Assembly: GCF_030272615.1 (NCBI RefSeq) | Contig: NC_081413.1 | Coordinates: 559,525,945 to 559,589,944, forward strand | Direction of reading: 5' to 3' | Source of the DNA: Cryptomeria japonica | Lineage: Eukaryota > Streptophyta > Pinopsida > Cupressales > Cupressaceae | Length of the DNA: 64,000 nucleotides | Shown: piece by piece, positions 32,831 to 45,990 of the stretch | Layout: each line of letters starts with the position of its first letter | Numbering within the stretch: position 1 is the stretch's first letter | Program-made: the position numbers and the translations under genes | Notes under the pieces: generated by a model | Told to the model about the DNA's origin: nothing | Databases searched by the model: none | The model's input: only the letters and a program-made list of their open reading frames with translations

Positions 32831-35800
32831 TGTTATCCTGTCATTCATCCCTCATAACAAGAGTAAGTCGCCCTACAAAATTTTATTTGAGTATGTATCT
32901 TGTTAAAAATTCCTTGGTTCAATCCTTAATCCGCTTGTAAATCGTCTCTTAATCCGAAGCGCCAAGTTTCAGTGGTCTGTTTGAACCTCATGAACCCCTT
33001 GAACCATTTTGAAAGGAGTTCGCAATGTTCATTTAGGTACCGCAGGTTCTAAGTTGTGTCTAAAATGTTTCCAAACTAACATTCACTCAAGTTTTTTGCA
33101 GCAGTTCTATTTCACGGTCGCGGATGATGTTTCATATCCTCGTTCTCCAGACCGTGAACCATTTGAACGTAGTTCAAATAGTTCAGTGATGTTCAACATG
33201 TTCAATAAAGTTAAAAAGGCCAACGGCAGTTAACAAAAGTTAATCTTTTCAAAGTAAAATTTCCTTGGCATAGCGTACGCTTTGAACTACCTGAACCCTC
33301 ATGAAGTCAGTTCAAATTGTTCATGCATGTTCAAATCAGGTGGGTCCCATGGACTAAATGACATGATGGCGCATTTATTGCTAAGTATGATGAAGATTGA
33401 ACCATATCTCAACTGACGTCAACTGGCCAATTTTTTAAGGCAAGTAATCATTTTTGGGAATTGGCGGTTACCCCAAAAACGCCGCCATGCATTCAATACA
33501 CACGCGTGATGTCAAATCCTAATGCTCAACACATTCGAGTTGACAGCCAAAATTAATGCACTAAATGAGCTTTCATCACTTCGTTTGCTATAAGGTATGA
33601 AGTGATTAATTTCTAAAACTTGTTCTTCATTGTTGCGGAGCGTTTGATAGAAGGTTTGTCTACTAGTAATCGTTCAATTGGTTTCAACTGTGAAGGTGAG
33701 TTTTGATTCCTATCTTCTCCAGTGATTTTTAGCTATTTTTCTCTCTCGTAATAAAATTTGTTGGGGGAAATAAGGGTTGTTATTTATGAATTATGAAGTC
33801 CACTCTGCACCTTTTCGGAAATATTTTCAGTCTTTCTTGCACATAACCCATTGTCAGTGATACAGACCTGAAAGGAGAGAATTTAGAAATCTTGAACGAA
33901 AGGGTGTTTAAAGGAATTGATGATTCTTTTGGTTTAGAAATTCTAAGTAGTGGCCTCGTAGATGCGGCAGCCTTTCCTCCTAGTATCCCTTGCCCAGAAT
34001 TAGTTAGGGAGTGCATTGCAACATATGATCCTATTTCTGAAACTATCAAGAGAGATAATGGTGAAACCCTCCTCACGATTAATAGGGAAGTCATTTCTTC
34101 TTTTTTCAAATTGCCTGATTATAAGTTCTCAAATTTTTCTCCCACCCAATCAGTCACTGAGTTCAATGCAGATAAAATTGCACACCAGAATAATATAGCG
34201 AAGCATTGGTTGAAAGTTCCTCTGAGGGGTGGCTCCAGGCTACCTAAATATCCCAATAAAAATCACATGCTTCCCCACATCCATGATGTTATGTTATTGT
34301 TACACCGAGTTAGAGGTTCCGCTGAGGCCTACAGCTTCGATGATGGGATTTACTGTTATGTGCAACTGGTGTTGGAAGGAAAGCAGTATCTTGACTGGGC
34401 AGAGCTTATTGCCGACTCCATGAGGGAACAGCTGAGCATGGCGAAGAAGTTCAAGCAAAATTACTTTATGTCCTCATATTTGATATATTGTCTGGCATGT
34501 GTTAAAGAAATAATGGGGATACCTAGGCAACTTTCTGAAGGAGATGTTTCTGCGTATGACTTTTACCCCATGTTGCAAAAAGATAATGCATTGCAGGATT
34601 TTAGGAGGGTACATAATGCTTTCCTGGGAGACTTGTGTTATGAGTTAAAAAACATGAAATCTAAAAGGATATCTGAAGATGCCCAGGCATTAGTGAAAAG
34701 ATATGGTAGTTTCTTTGTTCAGTTTCCTCGTTTCTTTTATATAAGGGTAGGTGGTTTTGAAGAAGAGCCTTTCAGACTTCCTCGTTTTTGTTCTGATTGT
34801 TTTGTCCTTGCTGAGATTTGTAGGCAGTTGTCTACTGTAATTAAGAAAGCTCAACCCAGAGATAAATGGGAGGATCATTTTCCTGTTCAATTGGACATTT
34901 AATCTTGTAGTTCAATGTCAGATGTGTTAAGCATAGGAGTTGACTTGAAGAATTTCAATTTTCCACTATATCATGAAAGGAAGGGCTTTGATAATAAAGG
35001 TTTCTCATGGAGTCTTGGTTTGATGTCGCATCTTCCAATCCCACACTTGGAGGACTTTTGGGAATATTGTAGTGATGAGCTTGAAGTGTTCAAAAGAGCA
35101 AATATGAGAATGGTTCTGGAACAGGTAGTTTCACTGCAGGTGAAACTTGATGTAAGTGGGATCGAAGAGGATTCTTTGGAGCTTTTTGAACCTGGATATC
35201 TAGACCAAGCTGAACCCGAAACATCCTGCATTAATTGGGATGCAGAAGAAGAGGATGATATACAGCTTAGAACAAAGAGAGTCTTGGAAAGAACCGTAGA
35301 TTGGGTTAAAAAGAAAAGAGCAATGAAATTAGGCATCAAGATTGATCCTTCAAGAGATAATGCGGTTTCTCTACGTTCCCCAAAATGTTTTTCTAGCCCC
35401 ACTTCTATGCATGTTCATGCAGGTAAAAATAAGAAGTCATCTCACACCAAGCACGAGCCTAATCCTGCTTTGAACTTTCTTGCCCCTCGATATACAAGGT
35501 CACGGAGTGCTGCACAGAGGAAAATGGACCAAGTCAAAGACATAGAGGTAAAAGACAAGATCCTTGATACCCAGATTTTTAAGGTCGAGGACCTTGATAG
35601 TAACATTGTCAACACTATGGATTCTCATGCAATCACTGTAGCCATGACACCCCCACCTAAAGTAACTGGAGGAACAACTAGTTCAAATACAACTCCCAAA
35701 TGGTTAACTACTTCCATAAGCAAGAAACGGAGCATCATCCTAGTGTCCATCCCAATCCAAGACATGGTGGTCAAATACATGGAGAAGGATCCCAAACAGA

Positions 35801-37757
35801 AAAAGTTCAAAACAATTGCCAGATTGGATGCTGATGAAAAGACCGGGAGGTGGGTTGCTAAAATTTCTTCTTATAAGCTCAAAGATGAGAATAAGGAAGT
35901 AAATGCGGAGGATTTTGAGGTCACCAAAGTGGATCTCAGGAACATGAGCAGGGACTCTGATAATCACCTTTTCCAAGTGTCAACTAAGAAGATGCTCACC
36001 AGGTCAAAAAAAGATGGACAAGAGAAAAGAGAACTGAAACGGCATATCAAGATTCTAGCTCAATTAATTGATAGCATAGGTTGTTTTGGAGCACTTCCCA
36101 TATCGCATGCCTCAGAAAGTTCTGACCCTACTTCACCAGAGAATAAGAAAGTGATGAATCAAGTTCAACGAGCCAAGAGCATCGCAGGGGCCGTAGAGAA
36201 ATGGATTGAAGGAGTGATTAGAGATGGTGAAAAATATATTACAAACTCCAAGAAGCTATGCGATGAAATGCAAAACCTCACTGCAAAGATTCAAAATCAG
36301 ATTGTGCCATGGGAAAAGTAAGAGCATAAATGGAAAAACGTATTACCCATGCTCACCAAGATGGAAGAATACGGAGCCACAAAGTTTTTAGCAGAAAATT
36401 CAATTAAATTGGTAACTTATGAGTGCCATCTTTTTGTATTGAAGAAAACTATAGTGTGGTGGGTAATTACATTCAAATCTGTGATTTCTGATGCTAGGGC
36501 CTCTGTTTATGAGCTTCAAGAACTTCAGTTTAACTTGGTCAATGACAAAAAAGTGGTTAACCCGAACCATGATTAGCAACTGGGACTTTGTGGGCTGAAC
36601 ACACAGGACACGGTAAAGGCATTTAGGCTGCACATGGAGAAAGTTAAGGCCAAAGGCAACTTCACTCCCGAAGATATAACACAAATCACCTGAATTGAGT
36701 CCACGACGTTCATTGGTAACGATCAGTTACCTAAGCATGTCGAGAAAATGGTGAAACACGGGTGGGACAAGGAAGCCGCAAAAGCAAAGTTCAATGCCAT
36801 GAAAAATCCAAGTCAGTCTATAATTCAGGAGCTTGCAACCGCCCACGATGCCCAGAAAAGTGGAGGAGAGGATGATGATGGAGAAGAGGCATAGCATGAT
36901 GCTAATGCTTTGTTTTCTTTTTATATGCTTTTCATAACCTCGCAATGACTTCGGGACATCTGTCCCCTAAATACTTTGTTGGTTTTTATAACTGTTTTCA
37001 AAGGAGGTCGAGTTTTGAGGGAGACCTCCTATGTTCTTTAAAAGACTACTATAAATTAGATTAAGATAGATAGAGAAAGGGTTAGAAAATATACTAAGAT
37101 TTTTAGAAGTTTTTAGTTTGGTCTGAAGGAAGTGATCAATTTTTTTAGAATCTGAACTTGGAAAGAACTTATGCGTGTATTGTTATGTCTTTGTTGCATG
37201 AAATACATATATAAAGATCATATGCATTTTGAGGTGGAAAATCTTTGAGTTTGAATCAGTGGAGTGGTATTTCTTTGCAAATATTAATCTAATTAAAATG
37301 TCTGTGATTACCTTTCTAATGATGGATGTTGTTATCAATCTGGCATTTTTTTTTGTGTTGTTTGGAAAGATATTTAGTTGAAAAGAGACCTTGTTTCTCT
37401 TTTTTATTCTTAAGAAGTACTAAAATTAGTGTTATTAAACTTTGCTTTGATTTCTTCTGATATTCGTGGTGAAGCGCTTCATAGAAAATTATCCTGAAAT
37501 ATTTTATATATTGCCTGGCCTCTCATCAAAGAATGAAGTAGGCAGCCTTACGTGCTTTCAGGTTAAAAGCATAACAGTTTATTTAGTTAGATTATTCCCT
37601 ACATAACTCATGGAGGGAGTTGTACCTATCTAAAATTAAGAGGGAAGTGATGTATGTCACACTTACCCAATTGTTTAGTTGAACTTTTGTCTTTCAAAGG
37701 GGTAACAGAGCTAAGAATCAATTCAATTTAAAGAAAGACAAAATTTGTTCACTAACA
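32831..37757 (+). repeat. E4 3' LTR (4,927 bp)
   Basis: Starts TGTTATCCTGTC and ends TTCACTAACA, followed by ctttc. Colinear with the 5' LTR apart from small indels and the 60-bp segment at about 35530-35589 kept here. It contains the better-preserved ORF copy. Confidence 0.92.
33793..36894 (+). pseudogene. E4 LTR-encoded ORF, 3' LTR copy (1,033 codons, one frame)
   Basis: From ATG at 33793 to TAG at 36892-36894 the whole 3,102 bases stay in one frame with no frameshift, but five in-frame stops occur: TAA 33844, TAA 34900, TAA 36319, TAG 36574 and TGA 36691. Residues 1-370 look folded (LVRECIATYDPISETIKRDN, REVISSFFKLPDY, FFYIRVGGFEEEPFRLPRFC). The rest is charged with likely coiled coil and a GGEDDDGEEA tail. 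No retroviral-type domain is visible. The logic of the N-terminal block loosely recalls plant mobile-domain or putative transposon proteins, but I cannot assign it. The stops at 34900 and 36691 are also in the 5' LTR copy. Confidence 0.85.
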
Positions 37758-37762
37758 CTTTC

Positions 37763-39400
37763 TAAATTTAACGCATTGCCACTTCTCTTCCAGCTCCCAT
37801 GTACAATGATATTTGGTATTCTTTTGCTCTTTATACATGAATATATTATGAAGCATGTGTTTTGTTATATTATTTCTTGGTTGTGATATTGACCTAATAT
37901 CTATGTCAATTCACTTAGTTTTGGCATCAACAATGTTCAATCTTGAAACTTAATTGAGGGTTTTGGCATCATGCTTGCCTAGTAACTTAATCAAATTATT
38001 GTGGCTTCAACAACTATTGTACTATACTCATGCATTACTATGAACAATGTTATCTAATCTTTCATCCACATTAATAATCTTTATTATAATTAAATTTAAA
38101 GAAAATACAGTTAAACTCCTCAATATTATAATTCTCTCCCTATATATACATATTCTTGTTGAAAATAATTAGATCATCACGAGAATATTGCTTTCTAATG
38201 AGATACTCTTATGAAAGAATAGGAACCTTAATTTCATTGAATGCAGATTTCTTGCATTTTCAAATATCTTAAGCTCAACAAATTATTTAATCTTACCTTT
38301 GTAGGTTTTCAAAAGCATGATAAATTTATATTATTTTAGTAGTTGTCTCCATGTGAATACATTTTAACTACTTTAATTCCTACCTTATAGGATAAAATAA
38401 TAACAAGCTTATATGATTAAAAGTTAAATTAGAACACTTACAAGTGTGTATGGATATAGATACAGAATTCAAACAAATTTGATGTTTTGTCATTTATGCA
38501 AACAATGAAGTGGTAGTGTAGCCCTCTCATTCAAGTCAAACATTTTCCCTAAATTTAAAGAGGGGGGAATTATTTTCAAAAAGTTTTGCCTACCTAAACT
38601 TATTCACGAGTAGTAGATGACCTCGAAGCATAGATCCAATTATGACCACAAACCATGTCTTATCACTCGATAAATTTTAAAGTAAATAGAAAACATTGAT
38701 ATATTGAAAGTCCCAAATAGAGCATTTCTATTCAATATTTTTAAGAGTTTACTGTCTGAAGTAATATGAAAACAATAATGAACTAAACAATCTACATAAT
38801 GAATAATTGGAGATATTTGACAAAACTTCTTCATTCCCTTTTGTGAGTAAAATGTTTGTTTAAGGGAAGTAAATAAAAATATGAGTACAGAACAATTATG
38901 CATTTACAACAGTGCAAAAGATATACCACTTTCGTTCTTTACCATTAAATAATATGCATTGATTATAATATTCATATGTTAGCCTACTAGTCAGTTGTGA
39001 GTTCTCAACTATGAACCAAAGATACAATAAATAGTAGACCAACATTGGTTAAGATTACCAACCGTCAATAATTACTAATCAACAATTAATCAACAACTAC
39101 CAATTACAATTCATAACAAATGACTAGCAAAGCATACAGAAATAAACTTTTAGCGAAGACAATTATATTTATTTTTATTACTTGGCCAACTAAATCATCC
39201 CCCCAAAAAGAAAGTCTATCTTTCAAATGAAAAACAAAAATGGGGATAACTACAAACAAGTGGTGGATATTAGTATAGATATAGCTGATGTGGCAAAGAA
39301 CCATTGGCATAGGTGCTACACCTCCTTGATGCAAACCCTTAAATCAAGTTCAACCATTACTTATCATTCTCTTGACCCCTTGACCATTAGGGCCAAATCT
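37763..39400. other. AT-rich intergenic DNA, nothing recognised
   Basis: Very AT-rich, with only short ORFs lacking any family motif. It may be the continuation of whatever E4 inserted into at 21541-21858, but I see no coding continuity. Confidence 0.55.
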
Positions 39401-40329
39401 ATCAGGTGAGTCTTCGTTCACTCCAATGCCTGCACCTTGGCTTAAAATTACTGCGCCCTCAACCAATTAGTTGCTATGCTCTGTCACTTATGCATCTTTT
39501 TTGGCTAATTTCTCCTTCTACTCCTCCAACATATTCTCCTACTAAGCTAACTAAGCCTCCCCTTCAGCCAAAGTGACTTCCACAACTACTCATCACTCAT
39601 GTTATGTTGTGATGAGATGGGTATGTTGGGCAAGTTGTTCCAAGAATTTTTTGATGTGGCCTAACAACTAAGCCCAAACACTCTCTACCTATTAAAGTGA
39701 TCTATTTGTACCTTAATTAGCTTCCTCCAGGGAAGTTTTCATTTGTCACAGTCTGTAAAAGACATCCATGTATCAAGCCTCAATGCGATGAACTGCAATG
39801 AACACTTGGCTATGTCATCCAATCGTAGTGGATCAATGGATATTGTGTTGCTAACATGGTCGGTGTCTCCACACTCGAGTACCCTTGAGATATTAAACAC
39901 CTATAGAATTTACCCCCAAACTCCAACTACATGAATGTTATAATCCTCTTAGCTTATGTTGCCATTAGGGGAATGTGACCTATGCTTGTCTATCGAGATA
40001 ACTCGACAACCTCATTCATCACCATAACTATATCCTCCAACTCTCCCAAGTAACATCATTTGGTGCAAAATATACATCATATGAATCTGTGTGGTTGACC
40101 TCTATATGTATCCCAATAATCTCATCCTCGTTGCATGACTCCTCTAAATCCTCTTCTTGAATGTTAGCCTCTTTAGGCTATTGCAATATTAAAGGAGTGG
40201 TATCTCTCCTGACCTCCTCTCAAGGCTCCCTTGGCTAAGGTCTCTCTAGTTGGGGCCCCTTAGGCAGTGGCCACTCAGGTAATGCACCTTTTGGTTGCAC
40301 AAGCACAATCAGCTCATCAAAAACCTTCT
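39401..40329 (-). other. Degenerate segment, possibly old retroelement
   Basis: Higher GC than its left flank. On the minus strand a broken Pro-rich and acidic peptide can be read around 40080-40320 (LPEWPLPKGPQLERP, EEDLEESCNEDEIIGIHIEV). It adjoins the E5 RT remnant, and may be its 3' part, but no RNase H or integrase motif is found. Confidence 0.3.
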
Positions 40330-41106
40330 CCTGGTGTTAGCCCATATAAATGGTTGGCCTTTCCTTGTTAGTATGTCTAGTGGGTAGGAAATTTGAGCAA
40401 AATTCTTAATAAATCTCTTATAGTAACCAACATGACCAAGAAATGACTTAACCCCTAGATATTCTCTTTCTTCCATCTACACAATCACCCTCATCTCGTT
40501 GAGGTTCGTCTTTAGTCCAACCTTGCAAACAACGTGGCCTAGTAACTTACCCTAGGGTACCATAAGTATTCACTTCTTCAGATAAAGTGTTAGTTGTGCT
40601 ATTCTGCACCATTCCATAGACTCTTTGAGTGCTCTTAAGATATTATCCTTACCACTAAATATTGACCAAGCATCCAAAAATGCCTTGAAATTCCCTATGG
40701 ATATCCTGTTGAAAATGTGCGGGATGATTCTCTAAAATGTCGCTAGGGCATTGCATAGACCAAACAACATTTGTTTCTACACAAACATGCCATCATCAAC
40801 TATGAATGTTGTATTTAGTTTATCTTCTTCGATAATACTTATTTGATTATACCCTGAAAATATATTCATGAATGAGTGCATCTCAAGACCAACCACTTCC
40901 TCCAGGATTGAATCCATGAATGAGATTGGAAATGGATCTTTGATAGTTGCCACACTCAAAATTCAAAAGTTCACAAATATTCTAATTTTTTTTTGCTTCC
41001 TTCAATGAAATCGCAATCAATGAAACCCATTCACTCATCTCTTCTTTAAAGATTATGCTTGCTTCTAGCATCTTCTTAATTTATTCTTGTAGTTTGGCAA
41101 CATAAT
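40330..41106 (-). pseudogene. E5 gypsy reverse transcriptase remnant
   Basis: Minus strand. It reads a KKMLEASIIF segment with SEWVS (about 41000-41080), then SVATIKDPFPISFMDSILEE, FSGYNQISIIEEDKLNTTFI (40780-40950), MLFGLCNALATF (about 40750), a broken YxDD site (FLDAWS), LGHVVCKVGLKTN and LGHVGYYKRFIKNFAQISYP (about 40400). These are in gypsy RT order, with stops and a destroyed catalytic box. The upstream half of the element resumes at 51455; the insertion of E6 separates them. Confidence 0.85.
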
Positions 41107-41592
41107 TATTGAAGGAACACAAATGGACCACTAAGAGGAGGGGCGAATTAGTGGTAATCAAAAACTTGAACTTTCTAAATTAACTAAACTTTAATGTCAT
41201 AAATCAGGAAACTATTAGCGGAGATATTAAACATAATTGCACAGACACAAAAGGAAAACTCATATCACAAGGTCTATGAGGAAAACCCACGAAGGGGAAA
41301 ACCTATGTGAGAAATGTTGCTAGAGTCTACTGCTCTAATTCAACCTCACAATGAAAACTTAATTACAGATTTATAGGTACCAACCCCAAGGAGCACCAAC
41401 CCCTGATCTGAGCACCCACTCAGATAATTACAAAAGAAGAAAAAGATTACAAATTTATTGCCTTGTTACAAATGAGATTTGGTAACTCACGGTGTTATTT
41501 ATGCTTGAGAATGATTCTCCTCTATTCTACTCACAAGATTCGTCCTCTACTCTCTAGTCTTTGTTAACAACCCTTGCCTTTTGCCTTTTCTT

Positions 41593-42804
41593 TGTTAGAC
41601 AGCTCAGATAACTGGTGAACAACTGAGAGGGGGGGGTGAATTAGTTGTTAATAGATTATAGAACTTAAAGCATTAAAAACTTATTACCGAAATAGTAGAT
41701 ATAATAGTTAAGCACAAATATAAACCACAGAACATTCACCAACCATCCACAAAAGATAACACCAAGATTTGTATGTGGAAAACCCGGTAAAGGGAAAAAC
41801 CACGGTGGGAAGCCTACCCACAGTCAGATAATACTTCTGTAGTAAGTATGTGATTACAAAAAGAGGGGCCTACACATGCAGGAAGGCCAACAACCTAGAG
41901 TGCATTCCTCATCACAAAAGGAGCCTCACTGACTACAAAATAAATCCATACTACAATCCAAAAAGAAGAGTGGATTGCAAGAATAGCATCTCCTATGCCT
42001 GAATATAGTTCCGATTAAGCTTAGTACCAGAGGTCTTAAACCTCTTTCACCCACCCAATTCGTTCACCTACGATCGACCAAAACCTCTGCATATGATTAC
42101 AACCTTATTCGCACACAGATAATCCTATATCCCAAAAACCCACGAATATGTCCATGATCTACAAAGAGATTTTACATCATATTTATACCAACCCGGGACC
42201 TAAACAATTAGGTCAACCACCTAAAAGATAACACAATAAATTCATAACATAAACCTGCAATCCAACGATCAACTGAGTCGGCCTAAGACCGAAACAACAT
42301 AATCCAATCAATAGATCCAACCAGTAACACATTGGGATCATCCACCAACACATTATATAAACCGATCCATAACCTAGCAGAATAAGATAGCATTAGGTCC
42401 GGTCTGAAATGCAACACCACCAATCAACAGGAACACAAACAAGATAACCAACTGCATCCTGAAAGCCATCTAGAAGCCACACCAACACCACTTATCAAGT
42501 GCATCAAAATATCTTCAACAAAGTTATGTCGGTAAAACCCTTACCAGTGACCAAAAGGCTTACTAGAACAAATGATAGCTCCCAAGTCATCAAATCCCAA
42601 ACCAACTGATCGTGATACACATTTAAATAGCACGAATGATAGATCCAAACCAATTCCACAAACTAAATCATACTAGATCAATATCATAATTCAACTACTC
42701 TATCGGAATCTATCAGAAATCAGTAAACAACCAAAACAGTCGGTGTTTCCATCAATGACAAAACATCAATGCAACACATAATCAATTCCTCCAATTTGCC
42801 AACA
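41593..42804 (-). repeat. E7 3' LTR (1,212 bp)
   Basis: Plus-strand ends are TGTTAGACAGCTC and AATTTGCCAACA. The G-rich box is at 41623-41640. It is equal in length to the 5' LTR. Confidence 0.93.
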
Positions 42805-43190
42805 ATCTCCCCCTTTGGAATTGATGGCAACACTAGATGTGAAAAACATCCAAGTGCCAAGAAATGCCAAACAAGTCTCCCCCAAATGAAGACAGCCAAC
42901 AATCTCCCATAAGATGATATTACAATGAAGTTAGAAAACTCCCCCTGTGAATGATATCCTTGTTAAGCTTTGATCTCACTTTGACTGATATTCTGTTAAG
43001 CTCTATTTTCACATATATTTCTCCCCCTTTGACATCAATGTCAAAAATCTGACATAAACATCAAAGAAAAATCATAAATGCACTGAACCACACAGTTGAC
43101 TACTCCCCCTGAGTACTAGTACCAATACATCAATCTGGAATGAATAGTAGCTCTATAAATGTATACCAGACTAATACCAATCAGCATCAC
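42805..43190 (-). other. E7 polypurine tract and PPT-like copies
   Basis: The minus strand reads CCAAAGGGGGAGAT against the 3' LTR (42805-42818), and related AGGGGGAG boxes occur near 42871, 42938, 43018 and 43101. This multi-PPT layout matches E3. The rest is non-coding; the short ORF at 42720-42902 overlaps the LTR edge and is not a gene. Confidence 0.72.
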
Positions 43191-43745
43191 TCAGGTCTCT
43201 ACAGGAGGGGCAGAAACCCCCAATCTATCTCTAAAGTACTCAAATGATTCCTTAGGCAAAGGTTTAGTGAAGATATTTGCAATCTGATCTTTAGTGTTCA
43301 CATAAATCAGTCTGACTTCATTTGCTTCCACCTTCTCCTTCGAAAAGTTGTACTTGATAGATATGTGCTTTGTCTTAGAATAAAATATCAGATTCTTTGA
43401 TATGTTAATAGCAACAGAGTTATCACAGTCAATAAATACGGGTTCATCACAATCCACCCTTATATCCTTCAACATTTGTTTCATCCATAGAACTTGTGTA
43501 TAGTTAGTAGCAGTAGCAACATACTCAGCTTCAATAGTAGATAAAGAGGTACATGACTGCTTCTTTTTGATCCATGAAACAAGTTTCTTTCCAAGAAAGA
43601 AAGCTCCATCGTATGTGCTCTTTCGGTCATCAACATCTCCAGCCCAGTCTACATTTGTATATGCACATAGTGTAAAATCATCATTTTGAGGACACCACAA
43701 ACCATATTCAGTTGTTCCTTGCAAATACCTGAAAATCCTTTTCAC
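43191..43745 (-). pseudogene. E7 RNase H
   Basis: A 184-codon open stretch: KRIFRYLQGTTEYGLWCPQN, CAYTNVDWAGDVDDRKSTYD (the first catalytic Asp of TDADW is Asn here, TNVDW), SLSTIEAEYVATATNYTQVL with the Glu, VFIDCDNSVAINISKN with the Asp, and a C-terminus with KHISIKYNFSKEKV and IANIFTKPLPKESF. The frame is whole, but the Asp-to-Asn change would impair catalysis. Confidence 0.87.
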
Positions 43746-43960
43746 TGCACTCTCATGATTCTCTCTAGGATCACTCTAATATCTTGATACAATATAAAAT
43801 GCATTCATTATATCTGACTAGTCTGAGTCAGATATAACAAACCTCCAATCATATACTTGTACCTTGTAGGATTTACCGGTGTTGATGCATCTATCTTAGT
43901 CAATTTCTCCCTTGTAAATAGGAGTACCAACCGGTTTAGAATTTTCCATACCAAATTTCT

Positions 43961-44763
43961 TCAACAACTCCCTAGCTTACTTAGTTTGACAGATGAAATA
44001 CCTTTATCAGTCTGAGTAATCTGCAAACCTAAGAAAAATTTCATCTCCCCAATCATAGACATCTCAAATTCATTCTTCATATTATCAGATAATTTCATAC
44101 ATAACTTATCCTCACCTCCAAAAATGATATCTTCAACAATAAATATGTCATCATCAGTGATCTTATAATATAAATTACTGTTAGCATTACCTTTAGTGAA
44201 ACCAAACTTCAAAATATATTTATCCAATCTTGCATACCAAGCGCTAGGGGCTTATTTCAATCCATAAAAGCTTTCCTTAACCTGCAAACCATGTTCTTGT
44301 CATCTAAAAGTGAAAATCCATCAGGTTGCTTAATTTAAACTTCCTCTTCAAGATCTCTATTCATAAATGCACACTTAACATCCATCTGATAAACCTTGTA
44401 GTTCTTATGGGTAGCATAAGCAATAAATAATCTCACTACTTCAATCCTAGCTACCGGAGCAAAAGTTTCATCATAATCAATTCCTTCCTTCTGAGAATAT
44501 CCTTTACTAACCAATCTAGCCTTATTCCTCACAACTTGTCCATCTTCATTCAGTTTATTCCTAAAAACCCATTTAGTCCCAATAGCATTCTTATTTTTGG
44601 GTTGTGGAACTAAGGTCCATGTATTATTCTTTTCTATATGATCTAATTCCTCTTCCATAGTTTTTATCCAACGTTCATCTTTACATGCTTCAATTATTGA
44701 TATCAGTTCAATTTGAGAAATTAAACATACCTCATCAGTTGCCAACCTTTTTCTTGTTATCAC
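43961..44763 (-). pseudogene. E7 reverse transcriptase
   Basis: The block at 44335-44763 reads the RT start: [60 protein letters not shown] and [17 protein letters not shown]. After a stop and frame change the block at 43961-44227 continues with YILKFGFTKGNANSNLYYKI and a shortened catalytic region: IFIVEDIIFGGEDK, where the YVDD box is VED and lacks the normal Tyr-Val-Asp-Asp. The RT is therefore inactive as written. The gap 43746-43960 is the degraded connection to RNase H. Confidence 0.85.
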
Positions 44764-45834
44764 TCATTTATTCTTGTCTCCAATGATCTGATCTTCTGAA
44801 TGATTTAACCTAATATACTTAGGAGTCTTCTGATTTTCTGTTCCTCTGCTCTGATCTTCAATTACTGTTGAATTTTCTGATACTGCTGGAGTAACTGACT
44901 CAACATTATGTTCTGGTGTAGGTGCTACCGGTTCAATTATGATCATTTCCACTGTCAGTTCTCTCTCATAAGTTCTTATTTAACTTTTGTTCAGCTCATC
45001 CACCTTGACATTAGTGCTCTCTATAATTCTTTGCAATCTTTTGTTATAACATCTATATATTTTTCTTTCATTAGAATAACCAAGAAATATCCCTTCATCA
45101 CATCTAGGATCAAACTTTCCAATGGAATCATCTCTTTTGATATAGCATTTACTACCAAATATTCTAAAATACTTAACTATAGGTGTATGACCAAACCATA
45201 ACTCATAAGGTGTCTTACCAGTGTCTCCTTTGATATGAACTTTGTTGAATGTGTATATTGTCATGCTAACAGCTTCTCTCCAATATATATGAGGCAGATT
45301 AGCTTCCATCATCATAGTTCTAGCCGCATCCAAGATAGTTGTGTTCTTCATTTCCACAACTCTGTTCTGCTGAGGTGTTTAGGGTGTAGATAACTGTCTC
45401 CTTATCCCATTATTTTCACAATAACTGTTAAATTCACCAAATGTGAATTCTCCACCCTGATCATACCTTAAGCATTTAATATTCAATCATGTATTTGTCT
45501 CAGCTTTAGCTTTAAATATTTTAAACTTTTTGAATGATTCAGATTTCTCCCTTAGAAAAGTAACCCACGTCATTCTAGAATAGTCATCAATGATTAGCAT
45601 AAAATATCTATCAACCTAAAAGCTTTTGATTCTAGCAGGACCACACAAATCAATATGAATAAGGTCAAGAACATGATTATATTTGTCTTGTATACTCTTA
45701 AAAGAAGTTCTGACTTGCTTTCCCATTTGACATTCCTTACATACCGGATTATAGGGCTTCACAATCTTTGGTATATCTCTAACTGCCTTAGTAGAACTTA
45801 TCTTTACAATGCAATCAAAATTCACATGACACAA
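44764..45834 (-). pseudogene. E7 integrase
   Basis: The block at 45616-45834 gives the zinc-domain end (MCHVNFDCIVKISSTKAVRD, VCKECQMGKQ) and the start of the core (HIDLCGPARIKSF, first Asp). The region 45360-45610 carries the middle of the core in other frames. The block at 44980-45357 has the end of the core, starting just before the catalytic Glu region (EMKNTTILDAARTMM), then KTPYELWFGHTPIVKYFRIF and GYSNERKIYRCYN. An acidic linker follows (44764-44952). Several frameshifts. Confidence 0.83.
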
Positions 45835-45990
45835 TCTCTTATGTCACGGCCAACTCTCATCAATTTGTGCAATCAAACATGTCTTCTCACAGGAGTTCAA
45901 ATGAAAGATGTTACCTTTAGTCTGAGTATCGGTTGCAATCTCCAATCTAGATCAGTTGATAATCTTTCATTTTCTATCCTTGAATTGTAA

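Larger units (their letters stand above)
21864..37757 (+). mobile_element. E4: complete Tat-like Ty3/gypsy retrotransposon with ORF-bearing LTRs
   Basis: A 15,894-bp element. LTRs of 4,863 bp (21864-26726) and 4,927 bp (32831-37757) share ends TGTTATCC and ACTAACA. Flanking 5-mers are cttcc and ctttc, one mismatch apart. The primer site TGGCGACTTTGTTGGGG follows the LTR by 6 bp and resembles the site used by Tat/Ogre elements. Internal order: gag, protease, archaeal-type RNase H, RT, gypsy RNase H, integrase. A dual RNase H is a Tat hallmark, but there the extra one is usually placed after the gypsy RNase H. LTRs differ by about 5% in a 205-bp sample. Confidence 0.92.

Noticed and set aside
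21864-37757. The two ~4.9-kb copies as a segmental duplication of a host gene
   Set aside because: They have sharp shared TG...CA ends, flank a complete gypsy internal region with primer site, and are bordered by a near-matching 5-bp duplication, so they are LTRs.
42819-43190. Envelope-like ORF expected in some Sireviruses
   Set aside because: No long frame between RNase H and the 3' LTR in either E3 or E7.
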